Below are positions 29,301-38,539 of a stretch of 64,000 nucleotides of DNA, piece after piece; position 1 is the stretch's first letter; the number at the start of each line of letters is the position of its first letter. The notes beneath the pieces are model-generated. The model did not search any database. It was not told the origin of the DNA and worked only from the letters and a program-made list of their open reading frames with translations. The translations under genes and the position numbers were made by a program. Source of the DNA: Marinobacterium sedimentorum (lineage in GTDB: Bacteria; Pseudomonadota; Gammaproteobacteria; Pseudomonadales; Balneatricaceae); NCBI RefSeq assembly GCF_024267675.1, contig NZ_JALDYX010000004.1:124001-188000 (forward strand), read 5' to 3'.

Positions 29301-30024
29301 TGGGGAAGAGTCCGACCTGTTCAACAACCTGAAATGGGCGGCTGATCTGCGTATTAAGCTGGAGCAGGGGCTGGAAGAGACGCTGCGGCAGTTGCAAATC
29401 CATATCCGCGGCGTCAATGCCTTGCCGGCCAGCGGTATACCCGGCCAACTCAAGGCTGAGCTGGTGGAAGAGATCAGCAACACCCAGGCACGGCTGCAAC
29501 AGGCGGACTTCTTCAAGTACAGCAGCGACTTTGCCAGCACCCTGACCACACTCAAATCCCGTGTGCGTGATGGCGTGATCGCGCTGTTCGAAGAGCAGAA
29601 GCAGCGCCTGAAATCCATCGAGCCGGATCTGCGCCGCTTGCCGGAATGGCCTGAGCTAACCCAGCAAGAACAGAACAATCTGCTGGCGGATCTGGAACAG
29701 TTAATCGTTGAGGCCAGTGAGGATCTGGCCGGGTTGCAAACCCTGGTAAACCAGGAATACAACATCAACACCGAAATTCAGGACCTCAAGCAGAGAATTC
29801 AGCGAATTGGCCGCGAGCGCTTGCAGGAGAAGGTGAAGCAGGAGCAGGACAAGGCTGTCCAGGAGGGCAAACCCAAGCGGATGCAGCGCCAACTCTCGCC
29901 CAAAACGCGCATTACCAGTCTTAGCGAACTGGATGCCTTGATCAGCGAACTGAGCCGCCTGCGCGGCGAGCTGCACTACGCCCACGAGTTCGAGCTGACC
30001 CTAAAACTGCAGGACGAGGACTGA
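26386..30024 (+). CDS. brxC: BrxC, large BREX P-loop ATPase
   Basis: About 1212 aa, the usual size of BrxC. The N-terminus IKSLFDSNKDIYRTIEKVI and Walker A FYGSGKSSF (Lys at residue 79) are characteristic, and FIVDEVGQYVG near 263 is the Walker B/sensor region. C-terminal parts contain coiled coil (1100-1190). The ATG at 26386 has AGGA seven bases upstream; an ATG six bases earlier lacks spacing for it. BrxC is an AAA/ORC-like ATPase needed both for host modification and phage restriction. It ends three bases before pglX. Confidence 0.92.
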   Translation: MEIKSLFDSNKDIYRTIEKVITYGASQEERLKAEISEYVVTDSIEEQLENLLQKMDAAMEAGGQNEVGVWVSGFYGSGKSSFTKYLGLAFDDKLYIDGVPFIQHLQDRLKKNTTKALLNKVAKRFPASVLMLDLASEQVAGATMEEVSTVLYYKVLQWAGYSRNLKVAALERRLKQEGRHDEFLQLFRDQTEGEEWENYRNDELVVDSVVPELAHQLYPQLFKNPSAFSTATSEVIRFENDRVEEMLQIAREATGKEYIIFIVDEVGQYVGSRQNLILNLDGLAKNLKNIGDGKVWIIGTAQQTLTEDDNKAALNSAELYKLKDRFPIQIDLEANDIKEICYTRLLGKSAAGEADLGQLFDQHGQALRHNTKLVEARAYGAGFNRQTFIDLYPFLPAHFDILLHLLGALAKSTGGYGLRSAIKVVQDILVEDSDGRTPVANQPVGWLANTVTLFDALEKDIRSAFGSLYGSVDKVKLRFPDSTLHQDIAKTVCILQILNNLPVSRQNVASLLHSGIAQSSVSEKVAVAVEELISDAIVPFGEQDGNLCFFSEKLNEIEQERASIATRSVELRRIVSEALKEVYSPLPASQLNGTLSVQTGLKVQTTAGSVATSLMGERNAVQTIIELVDPVEYDNAKTRLTNDSRQKAEQYNIYLLGRTTPEMDELTTEIFRCREVSSRYRNEPDQEVKDYCAGQTDRANRLMNDLERQIRRSLQQGSFLFRGTLSAVDSLSQDLVEAARKHLADVAEQVFDRNAEAPVRAGTDLAEKFLRLGNLAGVTHQLDPLNLVQTSNGTPSINTQHKAIISIRDMIERQGAIEGKRLADIFTSAPFGWSPDTLRYLVAAMLIAGEIKLKAGGREVTVNGQQAIDALKTNNSFKAVGISLREERPSMEVQARAAERLTELTGDIVVPLEDEISKVTVKLLPRLQHEYGPLAEKLKALGLPGSDRLDSLAQDIRDILFNDASDAPQRLGGEESDLFNNLKWAADLRIKLEQGLEETLRQLQIHIRGVNALPASGIPGQLKAELVEEISNTQARLQQADFFKYSSDFASTLTTLKSRVRDGVIALFEEQKQRLKSIEPDLRRLPEWPELTQQEQNNLLADLEQLIVEASEDLAGLQTLVNQEYNINTEIQDLKQRIQRIGRERLQEKVKQEQDKAVQEGKPKRMQRQLSPKTRITSLSELDALISELSRLRGELHYAHEFELTLKLQDED

Positions 30025-30027
30025 CCG

Positions 30028-33000
30028 ATGGCGTTTGATCAAGGCACCCGCAACCGGCTGCAGAAGTTTGTCAGTGTCAGCCGGGAGCTACTCAGTGAAG
30101 AATTGACCCGCCAGCTGCAAGCGATCTACGGCCTGGACCCGAGAAACGGCACTATCGCCCGGCTGGACGAGCTCACCCACCTGGATAACCGTCAGCGCCA
30201 GACGGCACAGCTGCTGCGCGAGATCCTGCAACACTATATTGCCGCCACTCCGGGTAAAAACGACAAGGACAAAACCCTGCAGGCACTGGACCGGCTGGTG
30301 CGCGAGCAGGCGTTTACCGTGCTCAACCGCATGGCCGCCCTGCGTATGGCGGAAGCCCGTGGTGTGCTGATGGAATCCATCGGCCAGGGTTACAACTCCA
30401 GAGGCTTTCAGCTCTATAAAATGCTGGCAGGTAGCAGCCAGGGCGAAACCGGTGATGCCTACCGCAACTACCTTTTCAGCCTGTTCGATGAGTTTAGTAT
30501 CGACCTGGAGCTGTTGTTCGACCGCCACAGCGCCCAGGGGCGCTTGTTCCCGCGGGAGGCAGCACTGCTGGAACTGCTGGAGCAGATCAACCACCCCGAA
30601 ATCGAGCACCTCTGGGGTGAGGATGAAACCATCGGCTGGATCTATCAGTACTTCAATTCCCAGGAAGAGCGCAAAAAGATGCGCGCCGAGTCCCAGGCGC
30701 CGCGTAACAGCCGCGAACTGGCGGTGCGTAACCAATTCTTCACCCCACGCTATGTGGTGGAGTTTCTGGTGGATAACACTCTGGGGCGCATCTGGTTTGA
30801 TGCCTCCGCTGGCCAGACCAGCCTCTACGACCGTTGCCAATACCTGTTGGTGAAACCGGAGGAGCTGGACGCCAAGCGGGCGGAAGCAGCACCGCGAACG
30901 CTGCGCGACCCGCGTACGCTCAAACTGCTGGACCCGGCCTGTGGTTCCATGCACTTTGGCCTCTACGCCTTTGACCTTTTTCTAGAGATATACCGTGAAG
31001 CCTGGCAATGGGAACAACATAAAGGCCCCGGTAGCCTGGATGTTTCCACCCAGCCAGAAGCGGGCCTAAAGCCGCTGAGTCAGACCTACAGGGATGAAGC
31101 GGCCTACCTGCGCGATGTGCCGCGCCTGATTATTGAGCACAACATCTACGGCGTGGACATCGACCCGCGCGCCGCCCAGATAGCGACCTTGGCACTCTGG
31201 TTGCGTGCCCAGCGCGCTTGGCACGATGCGGATGTCAAAGCACAGTTGCGCCCGGTGATCGGCCAGGGCCATGTGGTTGCCGCCATAGCACCGCCGGCGG
31301 AGAAGGATCTGCGTCAGCAGTTTGCGGCCCGGCTGGATAGCCAGGACGCCGAACTGTTCGAGAAAACCCTGCAACTGCTGCATAACCTGCCAGAGCTGGG
31401 TGTACTGCTGCAGGTAGAGCAGGAGCTGCCCAAGTTGATCAAGGAAATCTACGGTGGCAGCGGTACAGGTCTTTTTGCCGATCAGGAACAGGAAACTTGG
31501 CAGCAGGCAGAGCAGCGGCTGCGACAGGCATTGATTGCATTTACCGAACAGGCAAGCGGTAGCTACCAGGGCCGTTTGTTTGCCCTGGACGCCTTGCAGG
31601 GGTTGCGGCTGATAGATCTGACGCGGGAAAAGTTTGATGTGGTGGTTATGAATCCTCCGTTTGGGGCTCCAAGTAAATCATCAAAAGGTTATATTGACCG
31701 GAATTTCAGTCATGCAAGAAACGACTTGCTATGCGTGTTTATAGATCGTTCTGTGGAGCTATTGAACGATGGAGGCCTTCTTGGGTGCATAACCTCACGA
31801 ACAGTACTTTTCCTTACCTCGTTCTCAGAGTGGCGTGAATCGACACTGCTGAATGTGGCACCTCCTTTAATTGTTGCTGACCTCGGGCATGGTGTACTTG
31901 ATGCTGCTATGGTGGAAACAGCTGCGTATTGTTTGAAAAAGAATTCGGATTCAACAGTCGATATTCCATTCATTCGCCTTGGTCAGGCAGATAATCGGAA
32001 TGAAAATCTAAAATGTATAATAAAAGACTTTCAGAAAGGTGGTGAATTAAAGTCTGTTTTTAGAGTTTCGCCGAGTTCTTTTAATAAGATCCCCGGCTCT
32101 CCATTTAGTTACTGGGTTGGCGAAGAAATTCGGAATTTATTTAAAAAGCACAGTCGTTTTGAAAGTGATGATGTTGTTGTTCGGGTAACGAATCCTACCG
32201 CAGATAATTTTCGGTATTTACGTAATTATTGGGAGTGTGTTTCAAAATCAATTGGTGAAAACGGGAACTGGGTTCCTTATGCGAAAGGTGGATCTAGTAA
32301 ACGATATTATTACGATGTGAATCTCTTGGCTATGTGGGATCCTAAGGTTCCTACTTACAAAGGTTACTTAGGTACAGTTCATAGAACAGATATTAGGCCG
32401 GCCTCGCTAGACTATTTTTTCAAGCCTGGTATTATGTGGCCGCTTCGAGCGCCACGAATGTCTGCACAGGCATTTCCCGAGGGAACTGCATTCAGTGCTC
32501 GCAGTCAGTGTCTTTTTGCAGACAAAGATAATCTTCCTTATTTTCTTGGGTTAATGAATTCATCAACCTTAGACTATCTTTTTAAGGCTGCTCTGGGTCG
32601 AACAGACTTCCCAGAGTTTATAGTTGGTGTTCTTCGTAATTTACCTAAACCTGCTTTGTTAAAGGTAATCAGAGACGAAATATCTGACTTGGCAGTGCGT
32701 GCAGCAGTAACGAGTAGAAAATTAAGTGTTTTTGATGAGATTGATCGCATGTTTTTCGCGCCTCGCCTAGCATTCTATCGCGCAGAAGGGACTCTTGCGG
32801 ATGCGGCGCAGGCATGTATTTTAAGAGAAGAAGAATGGCGTGTTGTTGTTGATGAAATCCAAACGAAAATAGATAGTCTGGTTTTTAAAGCTTACGAACT
32901 TTCTTCAGATGCAATTTCAGAAATATCTCGGTCTGCTTTTATTGGTCAAGAAATAACTGATGGTTTAGATGAGTCGGAAGTTGTTGTGAGTTCACAAGAA

Positions 33001-34053
33001 GATTGTTTTCGATGTCTATCAGAATCAAAAAATCTATTGGAGCTTGGCGGGCAGTTGTTTAGCTGGTTGATAGGGTGTGCATTTGGGAGGTGGAATGCCA
33101 ATATTTCAATCTCTCAAATTGATGAAATATCAAAAATAGATTTGTTCGGGCTTCAGTCAATAGCTCCGTTACCTGCGCTTTTGAAAAGTGAAGCTGATTT
33201 GTATTCGAAAAATTTAATTCCGATTCTTGTCGATGATTCTGATAGTAAATCGGATATTATTCAAGCTATTGTCTCTATGGTTGAAGATTTGTGGGGTGAT
33301 GATAGTGGATCAATAGAGATTGAATTTTCTTCTTTTCTACAGGTTAAAGACTTGCGAAGTTTTCTGCGGAAAGTTAATGGTTTTTTTGAGTTTCATCTCC
33401 AGCAATATTCAAAAAGTGGTAGAAAGGCACCTATTTATTGGCCGCTCGCTACACCTTCCATGTCCTATACCTTGTGGATCTATTATCCAGAGCTTAACGG
33501 TCAAACTTTATTTACAGCGGTCAATGATTTCATTGAACCAAAGCTGGAGAAAGTACGTGAAGATCTGAATACCTTGCGAGCTAAAGGCAGCAGTCGCAGC
33601 AAGCAAGAAGAGAAGCAACTCGAAGCGTTAGACGATCTTGAACAGGAGCTGGCAGACCTACGTGATACCCTGCTGGAGATCGCTCCTGGCTATCGCCCTA
33701 ACCAGGACGACGGCGTGCAGATCAGCGCCGCACCACTCTGGTCGCTGTTCCGGCATAAACCCTGGCAGAAAGTGCTGAAAGACACCTGGAAGAAGCTGGA
33801 GAAGGGTGATTACGACTGGGCGCATCTGGCACTGAACTATTGGCCGGAGCGGGTGCTGCGCAAATGTCACGCAGACCGCAGCCTGGCCATCGCCCACGAT
33901 GTTGAAGACAACTTCTGGGACGCGGTGGAAGTACCGGTGTCACGCCGCGGCAAGGAAACCGGCGAGACCAAGCTGGAATGGCAGCAGTGCGATCTGTCTG
34001 AGCCCGAGCTGCGGGCATTGATCCAACGTATCCGGCAGGAACGAGGCTTATGA
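30028..34053 (+). CDS. pglX: PglX (BrxX), BREX adenine-specific DNA methyltransferase
   Basis: A 1341-aa m6A methyltransferase. SAM motif I is [11 protein letters not shown] with Asp302; catalytic motif IV is NPPFG with Asn542; [10 protein letters not shown] precedes them near 240. It methylates one strand of a non-palindromic site and marks host DNA in BREX. Residues from about 540 to 1170 hold the target recognition region, and there the DNA becomes strongly AT-rich with many ata, aga and tta codons, whereas both ends are GC-richer like brxC and pglZ. This suggests replacement of the specificity half by recombination. The frame stays open throughout, so the gene looks functional. Its stop overlaps the next ATG (ATGA). 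Confidence 0.93.
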   Translation: MAFDQGTRNRLQKFVSVSRELLSEELTRQLQAIYGLDPRNGTIARLDELTHLDNRQRQTAQLLREILQHYIAATPGKNDKDKTLQALDRLVREQAFTVLNRMAALRMAEARGVLMESIGQGYNSRGFQLYKMLAGSSQGETGDAYRNYLFSLFDEFSIDLELLFDRHSAQGRLFPREAALLELLEQINHPEIEHLWGEDETIGWIYQYFNSQEERKKMRAESQAPRNSRELAVRNQFFTPRYVVEFLVDNTLGRIWFDASAGQTSLYDRCQYLLVKPEELDAKRAEAAPRTLRDPRTLKLLDPACGSMHFGLYAFDLFLEIYREAWQWEQHKGPGSLDVSTQPEAGLKPLSQTYRDEAAYLRDVPRLIIEHNIYGVDIDPRAAQIATLALWLRAQRAWHDADVKAQLRPVIGQGHVVAAIAPPAEKDLRQQFAARLDSQDAELFEKTLQLLHNLPELGVLLQVEQELPKLIKEIYGGSGTGLFADQEQETWQQAEQRLRQALIAFTEQASGSYQGRLFALDALQGLRLIDLTREKFDVVVMNPPFGAPSKSSKGYIDRNFSHARNDLLCVFIDRSVELLNDGGLLGCITSRTVLFLTSFSEWRESTLLNVAPPLIVADLGHGVLDAAMVETAAYCLKKNSDSTVDIPFIRLGQADNRNENLKCIIKDFQKGGELKSVFRVSPSSFNKIPGSPFSYWVGEEIRNLFKKHSRFESDDVVVRVTNPTADNFRYLRNYWECVSKSIGENGNWVPYAKGGSSKRYYYDVNLLAMWDPKVPTYKGYLGTVHRTDIRPASLDYFFKPGIMWPLRAPRMSAQAFPEGTAFSARSQCLFADKDNLPYFLGLMNSSTLDYLFKAALGRTDFPEFIVGVLRNLPKPALLKVIRDEISDLAVRAAVTSRKLSVFDEIDRMFFAPRLAFYRAEGTLADAAQACILREEEWRVVVDEIQTKIDSLVFKAYELSSDAISEISRSAFIGQEITDGLDESEVVVSSQEDCFRCLSESKNLLELGGQLFSWLIGCAFGRWNANISISQIDEISKIDLFGLQSIAPLPALLKSEADLYSKNLIPILVDDSDSKSDIIQAIVSMVEDLWGDDSGSIEIEFSSFLQVKDLRSFLRKVNGFFEFHLQQYSKSGRKAPIYWPLATPSMSYTLWIYYPELNGQTLFTAVNDFIEPKLEKVREDLNTLRAKGSSRSKQEEKQLEALDDLEQELADLRDTLLEIAPGYRPNQDDGVQISAAPLWSLFRHKPWQKVLKDTWKKLEKGDYDWAHLALNYWPERVLRKCHADRSLAIAHDVEDNFWDAVEVPVSRRGKETGETKLEWQQCDLSEPELRALIQRIRQERGL

Positions 34054-35288
34054 GTGTAGATAGCACACCTGTTCGCAAGAGTATTCCCCGCATTGAGTCG
34101 ATCAAGGTGGAGAACTACCGTGCGCTGAAAAAGATCGAGCTGAAAGACCTGACACCGCTGACGGTGCTGCTCGGCCCCAACGGTAGCGGCAAGTCGACGG
34201 TGTTTGATGTGTTCAACTTCCTGTCGGAATGCTTCCAGTTTGGCTTGCGCCACGCATGGGACCGGCGTGGCCGTGGCCGTGAGTTGAAAAGCCGCGGACA
34301 GACCGGGCCGATCAGTTTTGAGCTCAAATACCGCGAACGACCAGGCACGCCCATCATCACCTATCGCCTGGCCATAGATGAAGGCGGCAAAGGGCCGGAA
34401 GTGGTTGAGGAGTGGTTGCAGTGGCGGCGGGGTTCCAAGGGCAAGCCTTTCCGCTTTCTGGAGTTTTCGCGGGGTAAGGGCCGCGCAGCCAGTGGTGAAA
34501 CGCCCGATGAAGATAATCAGCGGGAAGAGGTGAATCTGCGCTCGCCTGATTTGATTGCAGTGAACACCTTGGGTCAGCTCTCTGATCATCCGCGGATTGC
34601 AGCCCTGCGTGAGTTTATTACCGACTGGTATGTGTCCTATCTCTCCATCGACCAGACCCGTAACCAGCCGGAAGCCGGGCCGCAGGAGCGATTGAGCAAA
34701 GGCGGCGAGAACCTGGCCAATGTGATTCAGTACCTGAAAGAGCAGCACGCGGAACGTCTGGAGCAGATCTTCAGCGTGTTGCGTGAGCGCATTCCCCGCC
34801 TGGAGCGGGTGGAGGCAGAGCCGATGCCGGATGGCCGCCTGTTGTTGCAGATCAAGGATGCGCCTTTCGAGCAGCCGGTGCTGTCCCGCTATGCATCTGA
34901 CGGCACCATGAAGATGCTGGCCTACCTCACGGTACTCTATGACCCGGAGCCGCCACGGTTTATCGGTATTGAAGAGCCGGAAAATTTCCTCCATCCACGT
35001 CTGTTGCCAGAGCTGGCAGAAGAGTGCCGCAATGCAGCCGCAAATTCCCAATTGCTGATCACCAGCCATTCGCCGTTCTTGCTCAATGCCATGCGCCCGG
35101 AGGAGGTGCGGGTGCTGTACCGCGATGAGCAGGGTTTTACCCAGGCGGTACGAGTGTCTGATATCCGTGGCATCAAGGCGTTCGTGCAGGAAGGGGCCAG
35201 CCTCGGCTACCTGTGGATGGAAGGTCATTTTGGGCTGGGCGATCCGCTGGTGAACCTTGGGGCGCCGCGCAACAAAACAAGGAAGTGA
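34050..35288 (+). CDS. OLD/AriA-like AAA ATPase inserted in BREX operon
   Basis: A 412-aa ABC-type AAA_21 ATPase. It has Walker [11 protein letters not shown] with Lys48, a signature-like [14 protein letters not shown] segment near 280, Walker [14 protein letters not shown] near 307 and a switch histidine in [12 protein letters not shown] near 335. No C-terminal Toprim is fused; the nuclease-like partner is the separate DUF4276 gene two bases downstream. Such ATPase + Toprim pairs resemble PARIS (AriA/AriB) and OLD/Gabija-type defences. It overlaps pglX by four bases and so must be co-expressed with BREX. Likely a second, nested defence or a guard of BREX. Confidence 0.85.
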   Translation: MSVDSTPVRKSIPRIESIKVENYRALKKIELKDLTPLTVLLGPNGSGKSTVFDVFNFLSECFQFGLRHAWDRRGRGRELKSRGQTGPISFELKYRERPGTPIITYRLAIDEGGKGPEVVEEWLQWRRGSKGKPFRFLEFSRGKGRAASGETPDEDNQREEVNLRSPDLIAVNTLGQLSDHPRIAALREFITDWYVSYLSIDQTRNQPEAGPQERLSKGGENLANVIQYLKEQHAERLEQIFSVLRERIPRLERVEAEPMPDGRLLLQIKDAPFEQPVLSRYASDGTMKMLAYLTVLYDPEPPRFIGIEEPENFLHPRLLPELAEECRNAAANSQLLITSHSPFLLNAMRPEEVRVLYRDEQGFTQAVRVSDIRGIKAFVQEGASLGYLWMEGHFGLGDPLVNLGAPRNKTRK

Positions 35289-35290
35289 GT

Positions 35291-35905
35291 ATGCTGGAAA
35301 AGCTGATGGTCTTTGTGGAAGAGATCTCCATGGAGGCCGCACTGGAGCAACTGATGCCCAAGTTGCTGGATGATATCGAGTTCGAGATCTTCCGCTTTCA
35401 GTGCAAAGATGACCTGCTGAAAAACCTGCCCGCCCGGCTGCGTGCCTACAGTACCTGGCTGCCCCCGGAGTGGGCCATTCTGGTGTTGGTGGATCGGGAT
35501 AACAGTGATTGTCGTGAACTGAAGCAGCAGTTGGAGGGTATTGCTCAGGCCGCAGGGCTGCAGACCAAAAGCCAGGGTGTAGCCCGCTTTCAGGTGGCCA
35601 ATCGCATTGTGATCGAAGAGCTGGAAGCCTGGTTCTTTGGCGACTGGGTGGCCGTCAAAGCCGCCTATCCCCGCGTGCAGGAAAATATTCCGCAGAAGGC
35701 GTCTTTTCGTGATCCCGATGCCATCAAAGGCGGCACCTGGGAAGCGCTGGAGCGGGTGCTGAAAAAAGCGGGCTACTTCTCGGTCGGCATCAATAAGTTG
35801 CAGTGTGCCCGCGAGGTGGCGGCTCACATGATCCCAGAGGCAAACCGCTCGGCCAGCTTTCAGGCCATGGTCGCAGCCGTTGAGGCCGCGCGGGCTTGGG
35901 ACTAA
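35291..35905 (+). CDS. DUF4276 protein, Toprim-like effector partner of the ATPase
   Basis: A 204-aa DUF4276 protein. Toprim-like acidic positions are visible: Glu10/Glu11 in FVEEISMEAAL, Asp68 and Asp70 in LVLVDRDN, and IEELEAWFFGD near 113. The ATG at 35291 has GGAAG just upstream; an earlier in-frame codon would overlap the ATPase gene by 76 bases. DUF4276 genes commonly follow AAA_21 ATPases, and in PARIS the comparable Toprim subunit is a toxic nuclease released on infection. A 96-bp gap then leads to pglZ. Nuclease role is inferred from family. Confidence 0.8.
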   Translation: MLEKLMVFVEEISMEAALEQLMPKLLDDIEFEIFRFQCKDDLLKNLPARLRAYSTWLPPEWAILVLVDRDNSDCRELKQQLEGIAQAAGLQTKSQGVARFQVANRIVIEELEAWFFGDWVAVKAAYPRVQENIPQKASFRDPDAIKGGTWEALERVLKKAGYFSVGINKLQCAREVAAHMIPEANRSASFQAMVAAVEAARAWD

Positions 35906-36001
35906 TCAGAATATGAGCCGTTGTGGATCATGGTTCATGCAAAAAGATCCGCAGCGCATGTTGTCGCTCATAGATGAGCGACAAGCAGGAGATTTATCAG
36001 G

Positions 36002-38536
36002 ATGAACATAGCAGCCTTTATCCAGCAGGACGTCTTTGCCGCGCGCTTGGCCGGTGCTGATTCGCATCAAATATTGGTGGTGTATGACCCTGATCAACGC
36101 TATCGCCAGCTCTGTCTGGAAATGGCCAATGAGCGGCGTGTTGTGGTGGATGTAACAGAGTCGAGTATCGAGAGCCGTGCTCAGGCATTGGCGGCCTTGC
36201 AGCGCCTGGGAGAGAAGGGGATCGAGCAACTGCTGGTATATGTTCCGGTCGCCAAGGCACTTGAGGATGAAGCGCGGCAGAAGGACCCTTTTGCACTTTA
36301 CGCCGCCTGTGGAGCGATCTTTCCGGACAGTGATGGCGATGAGTATCTCAACCTGTGCTTGAAAGCGAAGCCGGATCACGCCACCCAGATTCGCAGCATA
36401 TTCGAGAAGGACGCTAACCCAAGCTTTGCCGTCATTGATGCGGTGGGGGGCGGTTTGGAATGGCCCAATCTGCGCGCGCTGTTGGATGTTGAATCTAGCC
36501 GCGACATTCTGTTTGCGCTCTTGGTACCTAGTGAGCGGCAGCAAGACGCGCTAAAAACCACTGATGCCTGGGTGGCTGAGGTCAAGACACTGTTACTGAA
36601 CAGCATCGGCCTGAAGCTGCGGACCCGAGCGAAGAGCTGGAGTGCCATTGCCGATGAGCTTTGGTCGTACCTGCTCTTTAGTGAATTCGCCTTCGACCTG
36701 CCTGCAGCGTTGCCGGAAGCCTTGGACAACATACCGCACGCACCGAGTCAGGCTGCGCCTTTGATTGAGGACCTGTGTGAACGTTTGCGCAGCGACCGCC
36801 GTACTCAACCCACCTATATTGATCGGGCAGAGAGTATCGAGTCTGATCTGGAGCTGGTCGAGTATTGTAAACAGATGTTCGACCTGGGCCAGAAGGACAC
36901 CTTTCCGTTTGAAGAGCGGACTTTTATGCTTCAGGCATTGCAGGCGCTGCAGCAGGATGACAGTAACCGCGTTCGGGATATTTTGGGTCGTCATGCTCAT
37001 TCAGTCTGGACCGGCAAGGGGGAAAGTCAGGCGCAGTGGGATTTACTGCGCTCGGCGCTGATGCTGTTAGAGGCCTGTGAGCAGCGTGAGCAGGAGTTGT
37101 CGAGTTATGCTCGCAGTATGGAGGCCTTGCTGGAGTTCTATGTGTGCCAGCTGCGCGATGTGGATCGATTGCATCGCGAGTTTGAGCAGGCGGTCAGTGA
37201 CTACGACTGGCAGGATACCTTCGGGGTCATGGAGCCAATCAAGCTGCGTGTGCGTCAGACCTATGGCCGCTTGATTGAGAAGGTGCAGATCCCCTTTACC
37301 AAGCACCTGGAACAGGGTGGTTGGCCGGTCTCCGGGTACTTGTCCAACAACGAGGTGTTCGACAAACTGGTCGCGCCCAAGCTACAGCAGAGCGGCCAGA
37401 AGGTGGCGTACCTGATGGTAGACGCGTTGCGCTACGAGCTGGGTGTCGCCCTGGAACAGCAGCTGAAAGAAGACGGTAAGGTCGAACTCAAACCTGCTTT
37501 GGTGCAGTTGCCCAGTATCACTTTGGTGGGCATGGCCAGCCTGCTACCGGATGCGGCCTCCAGTTTGACCCTCAAGCGCACGGATTCAGGGATGGTGCCG
37601 ATGATGGGCGAACAGCCCATCAGCACAGTGGCACAGCGCATGGAGTGGGTGCGCAAGCGCTATGGTCAGCGTTTTCAGGAAGGGCGCCTGGAAGACTTTG
37701 TCCGTAACAAATTCGGTGTGGACGAGACAACAGAGCTGCTGATTTTGCGCTCAGTGGAGATCGACAGCCATTTCGAGAACCACCCGGATACCGCGCCGAA
37801 CGAGATCCTCAATGCACTCAAACGCATCCGTGTAGCTGTGCATAAATTGCAGGATAAGGGCTTTAATGAGGTGGTGATTGCCACCGATCATGGCTTCTTT
37901 ATGAATACTCATGCGGGTGCCGGTGATACCTGCCAGAAACTGCAGGGTAACTGGCTGAATACCCATGAGCGCTGCCTGCTGGGTGAGGGGGCGGGTGATG
38001 GCCATCATTACCAGATGAGTGCTGAAAAAGCCGGTATCCGCGGTGACTTTAGCCAACTGGCAGGCCCACGTTCGATGGCTGCGTATCGTTCGGGGCTGCT
38101 TTATTACCACGGCGGCGCTTCCTTGCAGGAATGTGTGGTGCCGGTACTGGAAATACAGCTGAAAGCGGCGGCGCAGCCGGCGATCCAGCAGGCCAGTGTG
38201 GTGCTGAGCTACAAAAATGGTGCTAAACGTATTACGACCCCGATGCCTGTGATTGAGCTGAGTGTTGAAACCCAAGACATGTTCTCTGTCGGGAATGGGT
38301 TTGAGGTCTTGCTGGAAGCGCAGGATAAGAAGGGTGAGGTCGTGGGTGAAGCTAAGCCAGGTGGAGCAGTGAATGCTGCCACCGGCTCGATCACACTGCA
38401 GCCAGGCGAAAAGGCAAAGATCATGTTGCGTATGCAGAAGGGATTTGAGGGTAAGTTCAAAGTGAAAGCCCTGAACCCGACCACGTTGGCGGTCTACTGT
38501 CAGCTAGAACTCGAAACTGACTATCTTGTGGTGTAA
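36002..38536 (+). CDS. pglZ: PglZ, BREX alkaline phosphatase-fold protein
   Basis: An 844-aa BREX-1 type PglZ. The alkaline-phosphatase-like domain starts near residue 460 (VAYLMVDALRYELG) and contains VVIATDHGFFMNTHAG near 625 plus conserved metal-site residues; the N-terminal half is helical and the last 130 residues are a beta-rich domain. AGGAG occurs upstream of the ATG. PglZ is an essential BREX core component that helps PglX modification. A 96-bp spacer before it follows the inserted ATPase/DUF4276 pair, consistent with an insertion into a pglX-pglZ junction. Confidence 0.93.
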   Translation: MNIAAFIQQDVFAARLAGADSHQILVVYDPDQRYRQLCLEMANERRVVVDVTESSIESRAQALAALQRLGEKGIEQLLVYVPVAKALEDEARQKDPFALYAACGAIFPDSDGDEYLNLCLKAKPDHATQIRSIFEKDANPSFAVIDAVGGGLEWPNLRALLDVESSRDILFALLVPSERQQDALKTTDAWVAEVKTLLLNSIGLKLRTRAKSWSAIADELWSYLLFSEFAFDLPAALPEALDNIPHAPSQAAPLIEDLCERLRSDRRTQPTYIDRAESIESDLELVEYCKQMFDLGQKDTFPFEERTFMLQALQALQQDDSNRVRDILGRHAHSVWTGKGESQAQWDLLRSALMLLEACEQREQELSSYARSMEALLEFYVCQLRDVDRLHREFEQAVSDYDWQDTFGVMEPIKLRVRQTYGRLIEKVQIPFTKHLEQGGWPVSGYLSNNEVFDKLVAPKLQQSGQKVAYLMVDALRYELGVALEQQLKEDGKVELKPALVQLPSITLVGMASLLPDAASSLTLKRTDSGMVPMMGEQPISTVAQRMEWVRKRYGQRFQEGRLEDFVRNKFGVDETTELLILRSVEIDSHFENHPDTAPNEILNALKRIRVAVHKLQDKGFNEVVIATDHGFFMNTHAGAGDTCQKLQGNWLNTHERCLLGEGAGDGHHYQMSAEKAGIRGDFSQLAGPRSMAAYRSGLLYYHGGASLQECVVPVLEIQLKAAAQPAIQQASVVLSYKNGAKRITTPMPVIELSVETQDMFSVGNGFEVLLEAQDKKGEVVGEAKPGGAVNAATGSITLQPGEKAKIMLRMQKGFEGKFKVKALNPTTLAVYCQLELETDYLVV

Positions 38537-38539
38537 CCC

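Noticed and set aside
30088..30954. 288-codon minus-strand frame opposite pglX
   Set aside because: Shadow of the well-supported methyltransferase; no ribosome binding site or domain.
33867..35342. 491-codon open frame on the minus strand opposite the ATPase gene
   Set aside because: The plus-strand ATPase has complete motifs and operon overlaps; the minus frame has no recognisable domain and arises from GC-biased codon positions.
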